Shown here: positions 44,471 to 52,880 of the stretch, piece after piece
Position numbering within the stretch: position 1 is the stretch's first letter
Layout: each line of letters opens with the position of its first letter
Assembly: GCA_900541895.1 (NCBI GenBank)
Contig: UWSI01000004.1
Span: forward strand, 18,675 to 82,674
Source: an uncultured Actinomyces sp.
Lineage (GTDB): Bacteria; Actinomycetota; Actinomycetes; Actinomycetales; Actinomycetaceae
Direction of reading: 5' to 3'
Length of the DNA: 64,000 nt
Position numbers and translations under genes: made by a program
The notes under the pieces: generated by a model
The model's database searches: none
What the model was told of the DNA's origin: nothing
What the model saw: only the letters and a program-made list of their open reading frames with translations

Positions 44471-45090
44471 CAGAGCCCAAAAGCGGCACCACTATGAGCG
44501 GAGCGTCCCTCGGCCTCGGCATCAGTGGAGGCAGGGCTACCCGACTGGGGCTGCGCGAAGGACTCAGCGTAGGCCGAGGCCTCGGGCGAAGCAGAGTAGG
44601 GAGTTGCCTCTGGAGCGACCCATCCCAAGGTCTGGGTTGCGGCCTCTTGCATGTAACGGATCGCGTCAATTCCGGTTGAAATACCTGCGCCCAGGTGGTC
44701 GGTGAGCTGCTGATCCGATAGGCCGGCAGAAGTGTCAACGGCGAAATCGGCACACACCTGAAGAGAACCGGCGGGATCCAACATCCAATAAACCGTTGGG
44801 AAATACTTCTCACGGTTCCATGAATCAGCTGCGGCGAAAAGCGGATGGCCGGCCTTTTCGGCCTCGAAGTCGGTATCCCAGACCGCACGAATCGACAGGA
44901 AGCGCTCGGAAGAATCCATACTGAGCAGGAAAGGCACTCCGTCAAAAACGGCACCAGCAGCGCGGTTATCCGCCAAAACATCAGCCTGGAACTGGAGCTC
45001 AGAAAGAGTGCGCATTAAGCGATCGAAAGTCACCTTATACGGCGTGATCGAATCCTTGGGTACGGGATAGGGACCCGGAAGCGTGCTCAT
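44470..45090 (-). CDS. YbjN-domain protein
   Basis: A 206-aa protein. Residues about 15-150 have the YbjN/SRAP-like pattern (PYKVTFDRLMRTLSELQFQADV; FLLSMDSSERFLSIRAVWDTDF; a domain of alternating strands), a fold like type III secretion chaperones. The C-terminal 50 residues are Ala/Ser/Pro/Glu-rich and probably disordered. It overlaps both neighbours by ATGA. Function is unknown; the two YbjN genes in a row suggest a heterodimer. Confidence 0.75.
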   Translation of the reverse strand: MSTLPGPYPVPKDSITPYKVTFDRLMRTLSELQFQADVLADNRAAGAVFDGVPFLLSMDSSERFLSIRAVWDTDFEAEKAGHPLFAAADSWNREKYFPTVYWMLDPAGSLQVCADFAVDTSAGLSDQQLTDHLGAGISTGIDAIRYMQEAATQTLGWVAPEATPYSASPEASAYAESFAQPQSGSPASTDAEAEGRSAHSGAAFGL

Positions 45091-45716
45091 GATCGATCTC
45101 CCTGGTGGAGTGAGATGGTGTTCGCCTCGCTCGATGATTCTCGATCCGAATCTTCATCACTCCACGTGACGAATTCGGGAAGGGTTTCTTCAAGATCGGA
45201 GAAGAAACCCATGATCATCGACATTGAAGTTTCGAAGAAGGTATCGAGCTGGGCCTCCGAAAGACCGTTTGTTGCAACGATGTCGCATTCGGCAATCAGC
45301 CCGTAGCGTTGACCGTCTTCGAAAGGTGCCAAGTACGCCTTCGGGCCTGTGCGGGTTGCATTGCAGCGCCGAACTTCTTCCATGAGCGACGCAAATTCGG
45401 CATCATCGTTGGCAATTCCGCGCCAGTGCGCACGTAATTGGAGAATGTGGGGGTTTGAGGTGTTCCAGAAATAGATCGCATTTCGTGTCGGAACAGCGAG
45501 CTCTTCGTCTGAAGACTCACCAAAATTCAGATCGTGACCGTGCAAGACGGCGCGAATGCGGTCGGTGTTGACCGGAGAAATCGACACGTAGCACCCCTGA
45601 TCCGAGTCGGTAGTGGCATTGAGCCGCAGTGACTCACGCCCGTTGACTCCTCCACTGTAACCGAATGACCGGAGTGCGGCTCGAGATAGAAGCTTGAGAA
45701 TGTGACAAAATATCAC
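45087..45716 (-). CDS. YbjN-domain protein, second copy (start uncertain)
   Basis: About 209 aa from the GTG at 45716. The conserved core runs ISPVNTDRIRAVLHGHDLNF...NAIYFWNTSNPHILQLRAHWRG...YGLIAECDIVATNGLSEAQLDTFFETSMSMIMGFFSDLEETLP, matching the organisation of the next gene. The frame stays open to an ATG at 45833, but that would leave 17 bp to the divergent PAP2 gene and no room for promoters, and the extra segment looks like non-coding promoter DNA. No start has a convincing ribosome-binding site in frame. It ends in a Ser/Glu-rich tail overlapping the next gene. Confidence 0.65.
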   Translation of the reverse strand: MIFCHILKLLSRAALRSFGYSGGVNGRESLRLNATTDSDQGCYVSISPVNTDRIRAVLHGHDLNFGESSDEELAVPTRNAIYFWNTSNPHILQLRAHWRGIANDDAEFASLMEEVRRCNATRTGPKAYLAPFEDGQRYGLIAECDIVATNGLSEAQLDTFFETSMSMIMGFFSDLEETLPEFVTWSDEDSDRESSSEANTISLHQGDRS

Positions 45717-45850
45717 CCTGATCAACCGAGGGAAAACCAAGTGTTCCAATAGAAAATGCCCTAGATGGGTGACTAAAATAAGACCTTCGAAGAACGCGGA
45801 ACGAGACAGTTGCCACCTAGCTGGTTGTCGCACGAGGGAAGGGGGATGAA

Positions 45851-46981
45851 ATGAGCGACCGCATTCCCGGTTATCCTGATCCTTCCTTTAATCCCGAAGA
45901 ATCCGAGGCCTACGCTCCTTCAGAGGCTGCTGCAGAGGTTCCGAAAGCGATTGCAGCCTCGGCCTCGTCAAGGCGATCCTCTGGCCCCCAGGACTTGGGG
46001 AGTTCCACTTCTCAAACACCTTCTTCTGCCCCTGGACGGCGACCAAACATTCGCCAATCAAGCCCGGGTGGTGGTAGCTCACGTGCCGGTGCGGGCGCTG
46101 CTCGGAGCGCCCCAAGGACTGTGGCTCCCGGCTACCGTCCTCGCCTCGTGCGTCGACTTTTTGCTGCGGGAGGGTGTGTGCTCTTCAGCATCCTTGTCGC
46201 TTGGGTCGCCGTGTTTACTGTTACAGGCCAGGCGATTGACACCTTGTCGATGGAAGCTGCCATGCGCTGGGCAGAGTCCTTAGGTGCTGTGGGAAGTACC
46301 GTGACGCACATTATTTCGGTTCCTGCGATGGTCGCTGTTGGTGGTCTGATCGTTTTGATTGCGTGGCTACGTCGTCGTCCAACGCTGGCTGGTCGCGCTC
46401 TGGGTATGATTGTTGCGGCTAATACGACGACTCAGGTTGCGAAGCTGCTTATTGATCGCCCGGATTTCCACGTGTCGGCAGCCATTTTGAATTCGCTTCC
46501 TTCGGGACATACGACAGTTGCAATGTCCCTTGCTCTGGCATTGGTGATGATTGCCCCCGAATGGTTCCGAGGCCCCGCAGCGTGGATCGGATATATCTGG
46601 ACATCCTTGGTGGGTATTTCCGTCATGGTTTTTGGCTGGCACCGCCCCGCCGATGTTCTTGTTGCTATGGCAATCTGCGGTTTTTGGGCACTGATCTTGT
46701 GTCCGCTAGAGACACGCGTTCGCCACGGCGTGCCCGTCCAGAAAGCTATGGCTGTCATTGCAATGGCCAGCGCACTCATCACAGTTTTGGGAGTTGTCTA
46801 TTCTGTGTGGGCACTCACTCCCAATGATCTGGCACAAATGGGTTCGGGCGGAATCACCTACGCAGAATTTTTGGATGCTCTTCCGCGTCGTGCGCATATT
46901 CTTGCCGGGATTTCATCTTTTGCCGTTGTCGCTGTTGCAGGTTTTGTTATTCACGAGGTTGACCGACTTTCGGCGAAATAG
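45851..46981 (+). CDS. PAP2-family membrane phosphatase
   Basis: A 376-aa protein. Residues 1-95 are Pro/Ser/Ala/Gly-rich and disordered. Six or more membrane helices follow. PAP2 motifs are partly degenerate: motif 1 reads KLLIDRPDF where KxxxxxxRP would be expected, motif 2 is intact (LPSGHT), and motif 3 reads FGWHRPADV with the nucleophile His and the Asp present but the upstream Ser-Arg changed to Ser-Val. It probably dephosphorylates a lipid such as phosphatidic acid or undecaprenyl pyrophosphate at the outer membrane face. The catalytic histidines are kept. Confidence 0.82.
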   Translation: MSDRIPGYPDPSFNPEESEAYAPSEAAAEVPKAIAASASSRRSSGPQDLGSSTSQTPSSAPGRRPNIRQSSPGGGSSRAGAGAARSAPRTVAPGYRPRLVRRLFAAGGCVLFSILVAWVAVFTVTGQAIDTLSMEAAMRWAESLGAVGSTVTHIISVPAMVAVGGLIVLIAWLRRRPTLAGRALGMIVAANTTTQVAKLLIDRPDFHVSAAILNSLPSGHTTVAMSLALALVMIAPEWFRGPAAWIGYIWTSLVGISVMVFGWHRPADVLVAMAICGFWALILCPLETRVRHGVPVQKAMAVIAMASALITVLGVVYSVWALTPNDLAQMGSGGITYAEFLDALPRRAHILAGISSFAVVAVAGFVIHEVDRLSAK

Positions 46982-47137
46982 CGCCGTTTTTGAGTCGAAA
47001 GCGCGCTCGCTTTAGTTTCATTTAACTTATTCGCAAGCTATTCAGACACTCGCGCAATGCGTTCACCCACTTTCGTAATTTGCGCATTTTTGTGGAATGA
47101 CAACACGCCGCATGTCGTAGCTATACCTTTTCCGCAA

Positions 47138-47185
47138 CCACTAGATATTATGGGACGCGTTCGTCTCACACACTAGATATTGTGC
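47138..47185 (+). promoter_or_regulatory. Paired NrdR-like boxes upstream of nrdD
   Basis: CCACTAGATATTATGG (47138-47153) and ACACTAGATATTGTGC (47170-47185) share CACTAGATATT and start 32 bp apart, three helical turns. NrdR boxes (ACACTATATATAGTGT type) occur as pairs with this spacing before ribonucleotide reductase operons, so NrdR control is likely. The nrdR gene is not in the window. The rest of the 245-bp gap (46982-47226) is AT-rich with no clear gene. Confidence 0.75.
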
Positions 47186-47226
47186 CCCCACCACGATGTC
47201 AGTGTTGAAGCTCGGAAAGGAAAACC

Positions 47227-49098
47227 GTGACTACATCTCCCACAACACGCTATGACATCGATGCGATCTCGACCGTCGAGGAATACCTTGACCGCTCCGA
47301 TTGGCGCGTCAATGCAAATGCTAATCAGGGCTACTCGCTGGGTGGCCTGATTCTGAACTCTGCCGGCAAGATGATTGCCAACTACTGGCTGGAGCGCGTT
47401 TACTCCCCCGAAGCGGGAGCAGCACACCGCAGCGGTGATATCCACATCCACGATCTCGATATGTTTGCGGGTTACTGTGCGGGATGGTCGCTCAAGCGAC
47501 TGATCCAAGAAGGTTTCAACGGGGTCAGCGGGGCCATCGCCTCGGCCCCCCCGAAGCACTTCTCTTCGGCGTGCGGACAGATCGTGAACTTCCTGGGAAC
47601 TTTGCAAAACGAATGGGCAGGAGCGCAGGCCTTCTCCTCCTTTGATACCTACATGGCCCCCTTCGTTCGCCTGGACAACATGACCTACGAGCAGATCGTC
47701 CAGAGCATGCAGGAACTGATCTACAACCTCAATGTTCCCTCGCGCTGGGGCAGCCAGTGCCCCTTCACGAATCTCACTTTCGACTGGACCTGCCCGGATG
47801 ATCTGGCCGATGAGCACCCCCTCATTGGCGACGAAGTTGTGGACTTTACCTATGGCGAGCTCCAAGAGGAAATGAACCTCATTAATCGCGCCTTCATTGA
47901 GGTCATGACGGGGGGAGACGCAGATGGCCGTGTCTTCACTTTCCCGATCCCGACATACAATATGACTCCCGATTTTGATTGGGAGGGCGAAAATGTTGAC
48001 GCGCTTTTCGAGATGACCGCAAAGTACGGCCTTCCCTACTTCCAGAACTTCATTAATTCCGACTTGGATCCCCACATGATCCGCTCGATGTGCTGCCGCC
48101 TGCAGCTGGATCTTCGCGAGCTACTCAAGCGCGGAAACGGACTTTTCGGTTCAGCAGAACTAACCGGTTCCATCGGCGTCGTCACAATCAATATGGCGCG
48201 CCTAGGCTACCGTTTCGCGGGTGACATGGACGGCCTCGTCAAGGAATTGGACCACTTGATTGACCTGGGTTCGCAGACCCTGGAAGCCAAGCGTGAAACC
48301 ATTCAGTTCCACATGGATCGCGGCTTGTTCCCCTACTCAAAGCGCTACTTGGGACACTTGAACAACCACTTCTCAACCATTGGCGTCAACGGCATGAACG
48401 AGATGGTTCGAAACTTCACGGGAGACCAGTACGACATCACCGATACCTTCGGTTTTGAGATGTGCTGCTCGATCCTCGATCACATCCGTGAGCGCATGGT
48501 TGAACTCCAAGAGGCGACCGGCCACATGTACAACCTCGAGGCAACCCCAGCCGAAGGCACGACCTACCGCTTCGCGAAGGCCGACCGCCTCCACTACCCG
48601 GGCATCCTCCAGGCCGGTGCCGATGAGCAGCCCTACTACACGAACTCCTCGCAGCTTCCCGTTGGTTACACCGATGATCCGTTCCAGGCGTTGGAAGATC
48701 AGGAAGTTTTGCAGGGTAAGTACACGGGTGGCACGGTTTTGCACCTCTACATGGGTGAGCGTATGAGCTCGGGTGCGGCCTGCAAGGAGATGGTGCGTCG
48801 TTCACTGACTGCATTCAAGGTCCCTTACATCACCATCACCCCGACCTTCTCGATTTGCCCTGTGCACGGCTACCTTGTGGGCGAGCACTGGACCTGCGAG
48901 AAGTGCGCCGAGGCTCACCCCGACCGCGAACCGCAAGAATGCGAGGTCTGGACTCGAGTCATGGGCTACTTCCGCCCCGTGAAATCCTTCAACATCGGTA
49001 AGAAGGGTGAGTACAACGAGCGCACCATGTTCTCCGAGGCTGCGGCTTCGGATCACGGTGAACTGGTCAGTGCCTTCCCGCCGGTGGATCAGCGATGA
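47227..49098 (+). CDS. nrdD: Anaerobic ribonucleoside-triphosphate reductase
   Basis: A 623-aa class III reductase that makes dNTPs without oxygen. GTG start with GGAAAGGAAAACC upstream. The glycyl-radical loop near the C-terminus is RVMGYFRPVKSFNIGKKGEY with Gly591, and a zinc site CPVHG...CEKC precedes it. The ORF lacks a long N-terminal ATP-cone, so allosteric control may differ from E. coli NrdD. Active-site cysteines are in the CPFTNLTFDW and MCCRLQLDL regions. The activase gene overlaps by 4 bp. Confidence 0.96.
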   Translation: MTTSPTTRYDIDAISTVEEYLDRSDWRVNANANQGYSLGGLILNSAGKMIANYWLERVYSPEAGAAHRSGDIHIHDLDMFAGYCAGWSLKRLIQEGFNGVSGAIASAPPKHFSSACGQIVNFLGTLQNEWAGAQAFSSFDTYMAPFVRLDNMTYEQIVQSMQELIYNLNVPSRWGSQCPFTNLTFDWTCPDDLADEHPLIGDEVVDFTYGELQEEMNLINRAFIEVMTGGDADGRVFTFPIPTYNMTPDFDWEGENVDALFEMTAKYGLPYFQNFINSDLDPHMIRSMCCRLQLDLRELLKRGNGLFGSAELTGSIGVVTINMARLGYRFAGDMDGLVKELDHLIDLGSQTLEAKRETIQFHMDRGLFPYSKRYLGHLNNHFSTIGVNGMNEMVRNFTGDQYDITDTFGFEMCCSILDHIRERMVELQEATGHMYNLEATPAEGTTYRFAKADRLHYPGILQAGADEQPYYTNSSQLPVGYTDDPFQALEDQEVLQGKYTGGTVLHLYMGERMSSGAACKEMVRRSLTAFKVPYITITPTFSICPVHGYLVGEHWTCEKCAEAHPDREPQECEVWTRVMGYFRPVKSFNIGKKGEYNERTMFSEAAASDHGELVSAFPPVDQR

Positions 49099-49820
49099 GC
49101 CTTGCGACTTTGAGGGCCTCGGACCTGCAGATCGCGGGTCTGAGCCCTATGTCCAGCGTTGACTGGCCGGGAAAATTTGTGGCGACGGTATTCGCCCAGG
49201 GATGCCCCTGGGCATGCCCGTACTGCCACAATCAGGCGATCATCGATCCGAAGATTCCCGGAGTTGTGTCCTGGGAGAAAATCGAGGATCTGCTGGGCCG
49301 CCGCGTTGGTCTGCTGGACGGGGTGGTCTTCTCCGGTGGCGAGGCCACGCGCCAGCTGGCCCTTCTGCCGGCCATGCAGCGCGTGCGCGATTTGGGCTTC
49401 GAGGTTGGTTTGCACACCGCGGGTCCTTATCCTTCGCGTCTGCGTGAGATTTTGCGTTCCGACCTAGTTGATTGGGTGGGCATTGACATTAAAGCAATGT
49501 CAGGTCCCGCGTACGAGGCCGTGGCCGGGCGCCCAAACGCGGGTCCAAAAGCCTGGGAGAGCCTGGGAGAGGTGCTGGATTCGGGTGTTGCCTACGAGGT
49601 TCGCCTGACGGTGTATCCGGATGGCCCTTCCGATGCGCGCGAGGTTGCCTCGTGCGTCAAGGACTTGGGTGCAACGCATTTCGCACTTCAGCAGGCTCGC
49701 GCCATGGGTACTGCAGAAGGTTTCAATGCGGGGGACCGCGCGTGGGATATGGAAGTCGAGGCGATGGCTGAGGACATCAAGAAGCTGGGGTTTGAATCCT
49801 TTGAATTCAGGCCTGCGTGA
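49095..49820 (+). CDS. nrdG: Anaerobic ribonucleotide reductase activating protein
   Basis: A 241-aa radical-SAM activase. The cluster motif is GCPWACPYCHNQ (Cys37, Cys41, Cys44), preceded by the SSVDWPGKFVATVFAQ segment of the NrdG2-type. GGEAT follows as the SAM-binding Gly-rich strand. It abstracts a hydrogen from NrdD Gly591 to make the radical. ATGA overlap with nrdD couples translation. It is longer than E. coli NrdG (about 154 aa) and contains a fuller TIM-barrel. Confidence 0.95.
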   Translation: MSLATLRASDLQIAGLSPMSSVDWPGKFVATVFAQGCPWACPYCHNQAIIDPKIPGVVSWEKIEDLLGRRVGLLDGVVFSGGEATRQLALLPAMQRVRDLGFEVGLHTAGPYPSRLREILRSDLVDWVGIDIKAMSGPAYEAVAGRPNAGPKAWESLGEVLDSGVAYEVRLTVYPDGPSDAREVASCVKDLGATHFALQQARAMGTAEGFNAGDRAWDMEVEAMAEDIKKLGFESFEFRPA

Positions 49821-49915
49821 AACAACGTGCTCGGCGACTCTGTGTTTGGGGGGTGCTGGGTGTGTGAGCGGCCGCTATGCGCTCTGAAGTGGGGTTGAGT
49901 GTGCGGTGCCGCAGC

Positions 49916-49951
49916 GTTGCCGGGAGTGCTTGAAGCTGCACTCCCGGCAAC
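49916..49951 (+). terminator. Hairpin after nrdDG
   Basis: GTTGCCGGGAGTGC, 8-nt loop, GCACTCCCGGCAAC: a perfect 14-bp stem 95 bp after nrdG. There is no T-tract. Probable terminator in the 285-bp gap 49821-50105; I see nothing else there. Confidence 0.75.
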
Positions 49952-50105
49952 TGCTATCTTCTGGTTTCCGGATAAGCGAAGCGCAGCCATTAAGCAGGGA
50001 ACACTTCCCTTGATTTCTGTTATTGCCCTGATTCTGACAATGGTGCTCTACTGAAATTCGGCGTAATTCGTGCGCAAAGTGCCATTCGTGAAGTAGGTTA
50101 GTCCT

Positions 50106-50699
50106 GTGAGTGCACCACAACCCCAACTGTCCCGCCGCGAACTCTATCGCCGCGAACGCCAGCTTAAGCAGAATTCGGTCTTCTCGATCGTCGTTTCGGT
50201 GATGGCTGGACTCAGTGTCCTCAGCCTTTTGGTGCTCTCGGGAATTCTTCCCATCCCCTTCCTTAATGGCTTTTCCGCAAAAGTTCAGTACGCCTCGACA
50301 GGGGATATTCCCTGCCCTAGCGAGGAAACTCAGCCTCTGGCTACGTCCTCAATCAAGGTGCAGGTTTTCAATACGACGTCACGCTCGGGTGTTGCACGCG
50401 ATGCGTCAGACATGCTCAAGAGCGTGGGCTTCCAGGTGGCAGATCCTTCGAATTCCTCGCCTGAATATGCGGGTTCTGCTCAGATTCAAGCAGGTCCCCA
50501 ATCTGTTGATGCCGCATACACCGTCGCGCGTTTCTTCCCCTCATCGCGAGTGACCTTGACCGATAACACCGAACCGGGAGTGACGGTCCTTTTGGGCTCG
50601 CTCTACAACGGTGCCCTGACCGCTGAGGATCTGCAGCGTGTTCAGGAAAATCATGATGACCTTAAGGGTCCCAGCACCTGCTTGGCGCTGCGGAAATAG
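50106..50699 (+). CDS. LytR C-terminal-domain membrane protein
   Basis: A 197-aa protein, GTG start. A basic cytoplasmic start with LSRRELYRRERQ, one transmembrane helix (VFSIVVSVMAGLSVLSLLVLSGI), then an extracellular LytR_C domain (IKVQVFNTTSRSGVARDASDMLKSVGFQV...PGVTVLLGSLYNG). LytR_C domains occur alone or behind LCP phosphotransferases that join glycopolymers to peptidoglycan. No LCP domain is present, so a supporting envelope role is inferred. It is a single gene. Confidence 0.87.
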   Translation: MSAPQPQLSRRELYRRERQLKQNSVFSIVVSVMAGLSVLSLLVLSGILPIPFLNGFSAKVQYASTGDIPCPSEETQPLATSSIKVQVFNTTSRSGVARDASDMLKSVGFQVADPSNSSPEYAGSAQIQAGPQSVDAAYTVARFFPSSRVTLTDNTEPGVTVLLGSLYNGALTAEDLQRVQENHDDLKGPSTCLALRK

Positions 50700-50726
50700 C
50701 TGAGATCCACCCCGCGCGGGTGAGAT

Positions 50727-51281
50727 TTAGAAATGTGCCTGCGAAACGTCGGGTAGCGAATCCAAATATGCCAACGCAGCCGTGATCAGTGCACGGCGTT
50801 CCTGTGTGGTCAGATCGTAGGAATTGATGTGGTCGTGTACCCACAGGCCGTCGGCAATGATGTACAGCAGGTAGATATCTGGATCGGCCAAAATTTCTTC
50901 GCGAGGAAGCAACCAGGGGCCTAAGATCTCATCCCACACCTCGGCGCCCTCTTCGCGCGTATGAGTATCGAGCGCCAAAAGAAGGTCTGCGCGGGTCGCG
51001 CTTTGCGAGAGTACTTCGACGACGGCTCGTAGGCGTTCGCGGGCGGATAGTTCCTCGGGAGGGGCTCCTGCGGCCTCGAGAAGGCTTGCCCTCCATGACG
51101 AGGCCAAGTGCTCGTTGAGCGCCAAAAGTAGCGCAGTGCGGGAGGGGAAGTGGTAGAGAAGGCCGGATTTCGACATTCCCGAGGCCTTCGCGAGGGAGTC
51201 GTAGGTCAGTGCGTCCAGGCTCTTCTTATCGATGATCTCCAAGGCGGCCTGGATGAGCTGCGATTTTTTACTCGTGCGCAT
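50727..51281 (-). CDS. TetR/AcrR-family regulator of the adjacent MFS gene
   Basis: A 184-aa regulator. The HTH is IQAALEIIDKKSLDALTYDSLAKASGMSKSGLLYHFPSRTALLLALNEHL, close to the SLLYHFPSK type of drug-responsive TetR proteins. It is translated from a start that overlaps the MFS gene end by 14 bp, so transporter and repressor are made from one message. The dyad at 52751-52774 upstream of the MFS gene is the likely operator. Confidence 0.9.
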   Translation of the reverse strand: MRTSKKSQLIQAALEIIDKKSLDALTYDSLAKASGMSKSGLLYHFPSRTALLLALNEHLASSWRASLLEAAGAPPEELSARERLRAVVEVLSQSATRADLLLALDTHTREEGAEVWDEILGPWLLPREEILADPDIYLLYIIADGLWVHDHINSYDLTTQERRALITAALAYLDSLPDVSQAHF

Positions 51282-52731
51282 ACTTGGTCTCCTTCGGATT
51301 GTCTTTGAGAAGTACGGCTGTTGCGATTGCAGCGCTCAGGGCAACTGCGATCGCAATGGATAGTGTCCATGTATAGGCGGTATCGATGGCGCTTGCGGCC
51401 ATGGGTGCAAGAACTGGGTCATGGGCAGTAGCGTCCATGCTGTGTGCGACTTCGGGAGCCGCATTGAGAGTGTAAAACAGCGACATCAGTGAACCCAAGA
51501 CCGCCACCGAAAGCATCGTTCCAAACTCGTAGGAAACCGATTCGATTGCCGAGGCCATGCCGGTCCGGCGGGCTGGGGCTGAACCGATGATTGCAGTTGA
51601 GGTGACGCTCATAGCCAGGCCAGTTCCCGTACCTAGGAGTGCGAGCGCGATCATGAATATGAGGAAGAGGTTTTCCTTGATAGTGATGATCGCAATGATT
51701 CCGGCGATACTTGCAATGACATAGCCGCCTGAAATGACGGTTCTAAATCCCAGGCGATCGACGTAGCGGCCGCCCAAGATAGCGCCCGGGAATGCTGCTA
51801 CAGCAACGACGCCTGTGACAAGGCCAGCTTGGAGCGGAGTAAAACCTGCTGAGAGTTGATAACGCTGGGTTGTCAGTATTTCCATTCCAGAGACCACAAA
51901 CATGCCGAGGAATGCGCCGAGGAATCCCGCTGTGAAGAGGCGGCTGCGAAAGACATCAAGGGTCAGAAGAGGAACGTCTAGGTAACGCTGGCGATGGCTG
52001 AAGAGCAGCATACCGATGATGAATAGGACGATGCCGGTCGCGACAAGGGTTGTGTCAATAGGTGTGTGAGCAAGATTTTCAATTGTGAGAACCAGGCCGA
52101 CCATGGTGATCATTGCGTAGAGAGAGGACATGAAGTCCCAGCTGCGTTTGGGGTTGGGGTAATTGTCAGGTGCAAGAAGGTAAGTGCTGACCAAGGCGAT
52201 GATGACAATGGGAATGTTGATCAGGAACACCGCTCCCCACCACGTGTGAGTGAGAAGGAAGCCGCCCAAGAGTGGGCCGACGGCTGAACCGACGGTGGCT
52301 ACGGATCCCCAGATACCAATGGCGGTGTTGCGCTCGCGGGGTTCAAGGAAGGTCTGGCGGATGAGCGCAAGGGTTGAAGGCATGAGGACTGCAGCGCCTG
52401 CGCCAAGGAATCCTCGTGCAGCGATGAGGATCGCGACATTTGGCGCGAATGCTGCAGCACTGGATGCAAGGCCGAAGATGACGAGCCCGACTTCGAACAT
52501 GCGTCGGTGTCCGATCTTGTCTCCCAGGGTTCCGGTTCCCAATAGAAGGCCGGCCAGAACCAGAGGGTAGGCGTTGATGATCCACAAGCCTTGCTGATGG
52601 GTCGTGTGGAGTTCAGATCGAAGGGTGGGAAGAGCGACGTAGAGGATGGAGTTATCGGCTGCAACGATGAACAGCCCCAGTGAAATCACAAGAAGAAATG
52701 CCCATCGAGTCCGTGTCGATTCAGAGCGCAT
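51268..52731 (-). CDS. MFS drug:proton antiporter (DHA2, 14 helices)
   Basis: A 487-aa exporter of the EmrB/QacA type. The first helices show DNSILYVALPTLRSELHTTHQQGLWIINAYPLVLAGLLLGTGTLGDKIGHRRMFEVGLVIFGLAS, with the MFS motif A GDKIGHRR, and the second motif NTAIGIWGSVATVGSAVGPLLGGFLL (motif C, GxxxGPxxGG) marking an antiporter. Likely substrates are cationic or amphipathic toxic compounds. It is the first gene of a two-gene operon with its TetR. Confidence 0.93.
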   Translation of the reverse strand: MRSESTRTRWAFLLVISLGLFIVAADNSILYVALPTLRSELHTTHQQGLWIINAYPLVLAGLLLGTGTLGDKIGHRRMFEVGLVIFGLASSAAAFAPNVAILIAARGFLGAGAAVLMPSTLALIRQTFLEPRERNTAIGIWGSVATVGSAVGPLLGGFLLTHTWWGAVFLINIPIVIIALVSTYLLAPDNYPNPKRSWDFMSSLYAMITMVGLVLTIENLAHTPIDTTLVATGIVLFIIGMLLFSHRQRYLDVPLLTLDVFRSRLFTAGFLGAFLGMFVVSGMEILTTQRYQLSAGFTPLQAGLVTGVVAVAAFPGAILGGRYVDRLGFRTVISGGYVIASIAGIIAIITIKENLFLIFMIALALLGTGTGLAMSVTSTAIIGSAPARRTGMASAIESVSYEFGTMLSVAVLGSLMSLFYTLNAAPEVAHSMDATAHDPVLAPMAASAIDTAYTWTLSIAIAVALSAAIATAVLLKDNPKETKYAHE

Positions 52732-52750
52732 GAGCAGATGTTAGCACATA

Positions 52751-52774
52751 ACTGTAACGGACATCCGGTTCAGT
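52751..52774. promoter_or_regulatory. Candidate operator of the MFS-TetR operon
   Basis: ACTGTAACGGA, CA, TCCGGTTCAGT: an imperfect dyad (9 of 11 positions match) 20 bp upstream of the MFS start, the usual place for a TetR site. Confidence 0.5.
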
Positions 52775-52831
52775 AAGTGAGCTGTGCTCAGTAGGAAATC
52801 GTTGGTATTAGGCGGAAATGAGGTAAATGCC

Positions 52832-52865
52832 AAGGCCGGGGTGTCCTTTCGGACACCCCGGCCTT
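52832..52865. terminator. Strong terminator after the NCS2 permease gene
   Basis: AAGGCCGGGGTGTCC, loop TTTC, GGACACCCCGGCCTT: a perfect 15-bp stem between the permease stop and the MFS promoter. Confidence 0.93.
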
Positions 52866-52880
52866 AGCGATCAGAAACGA

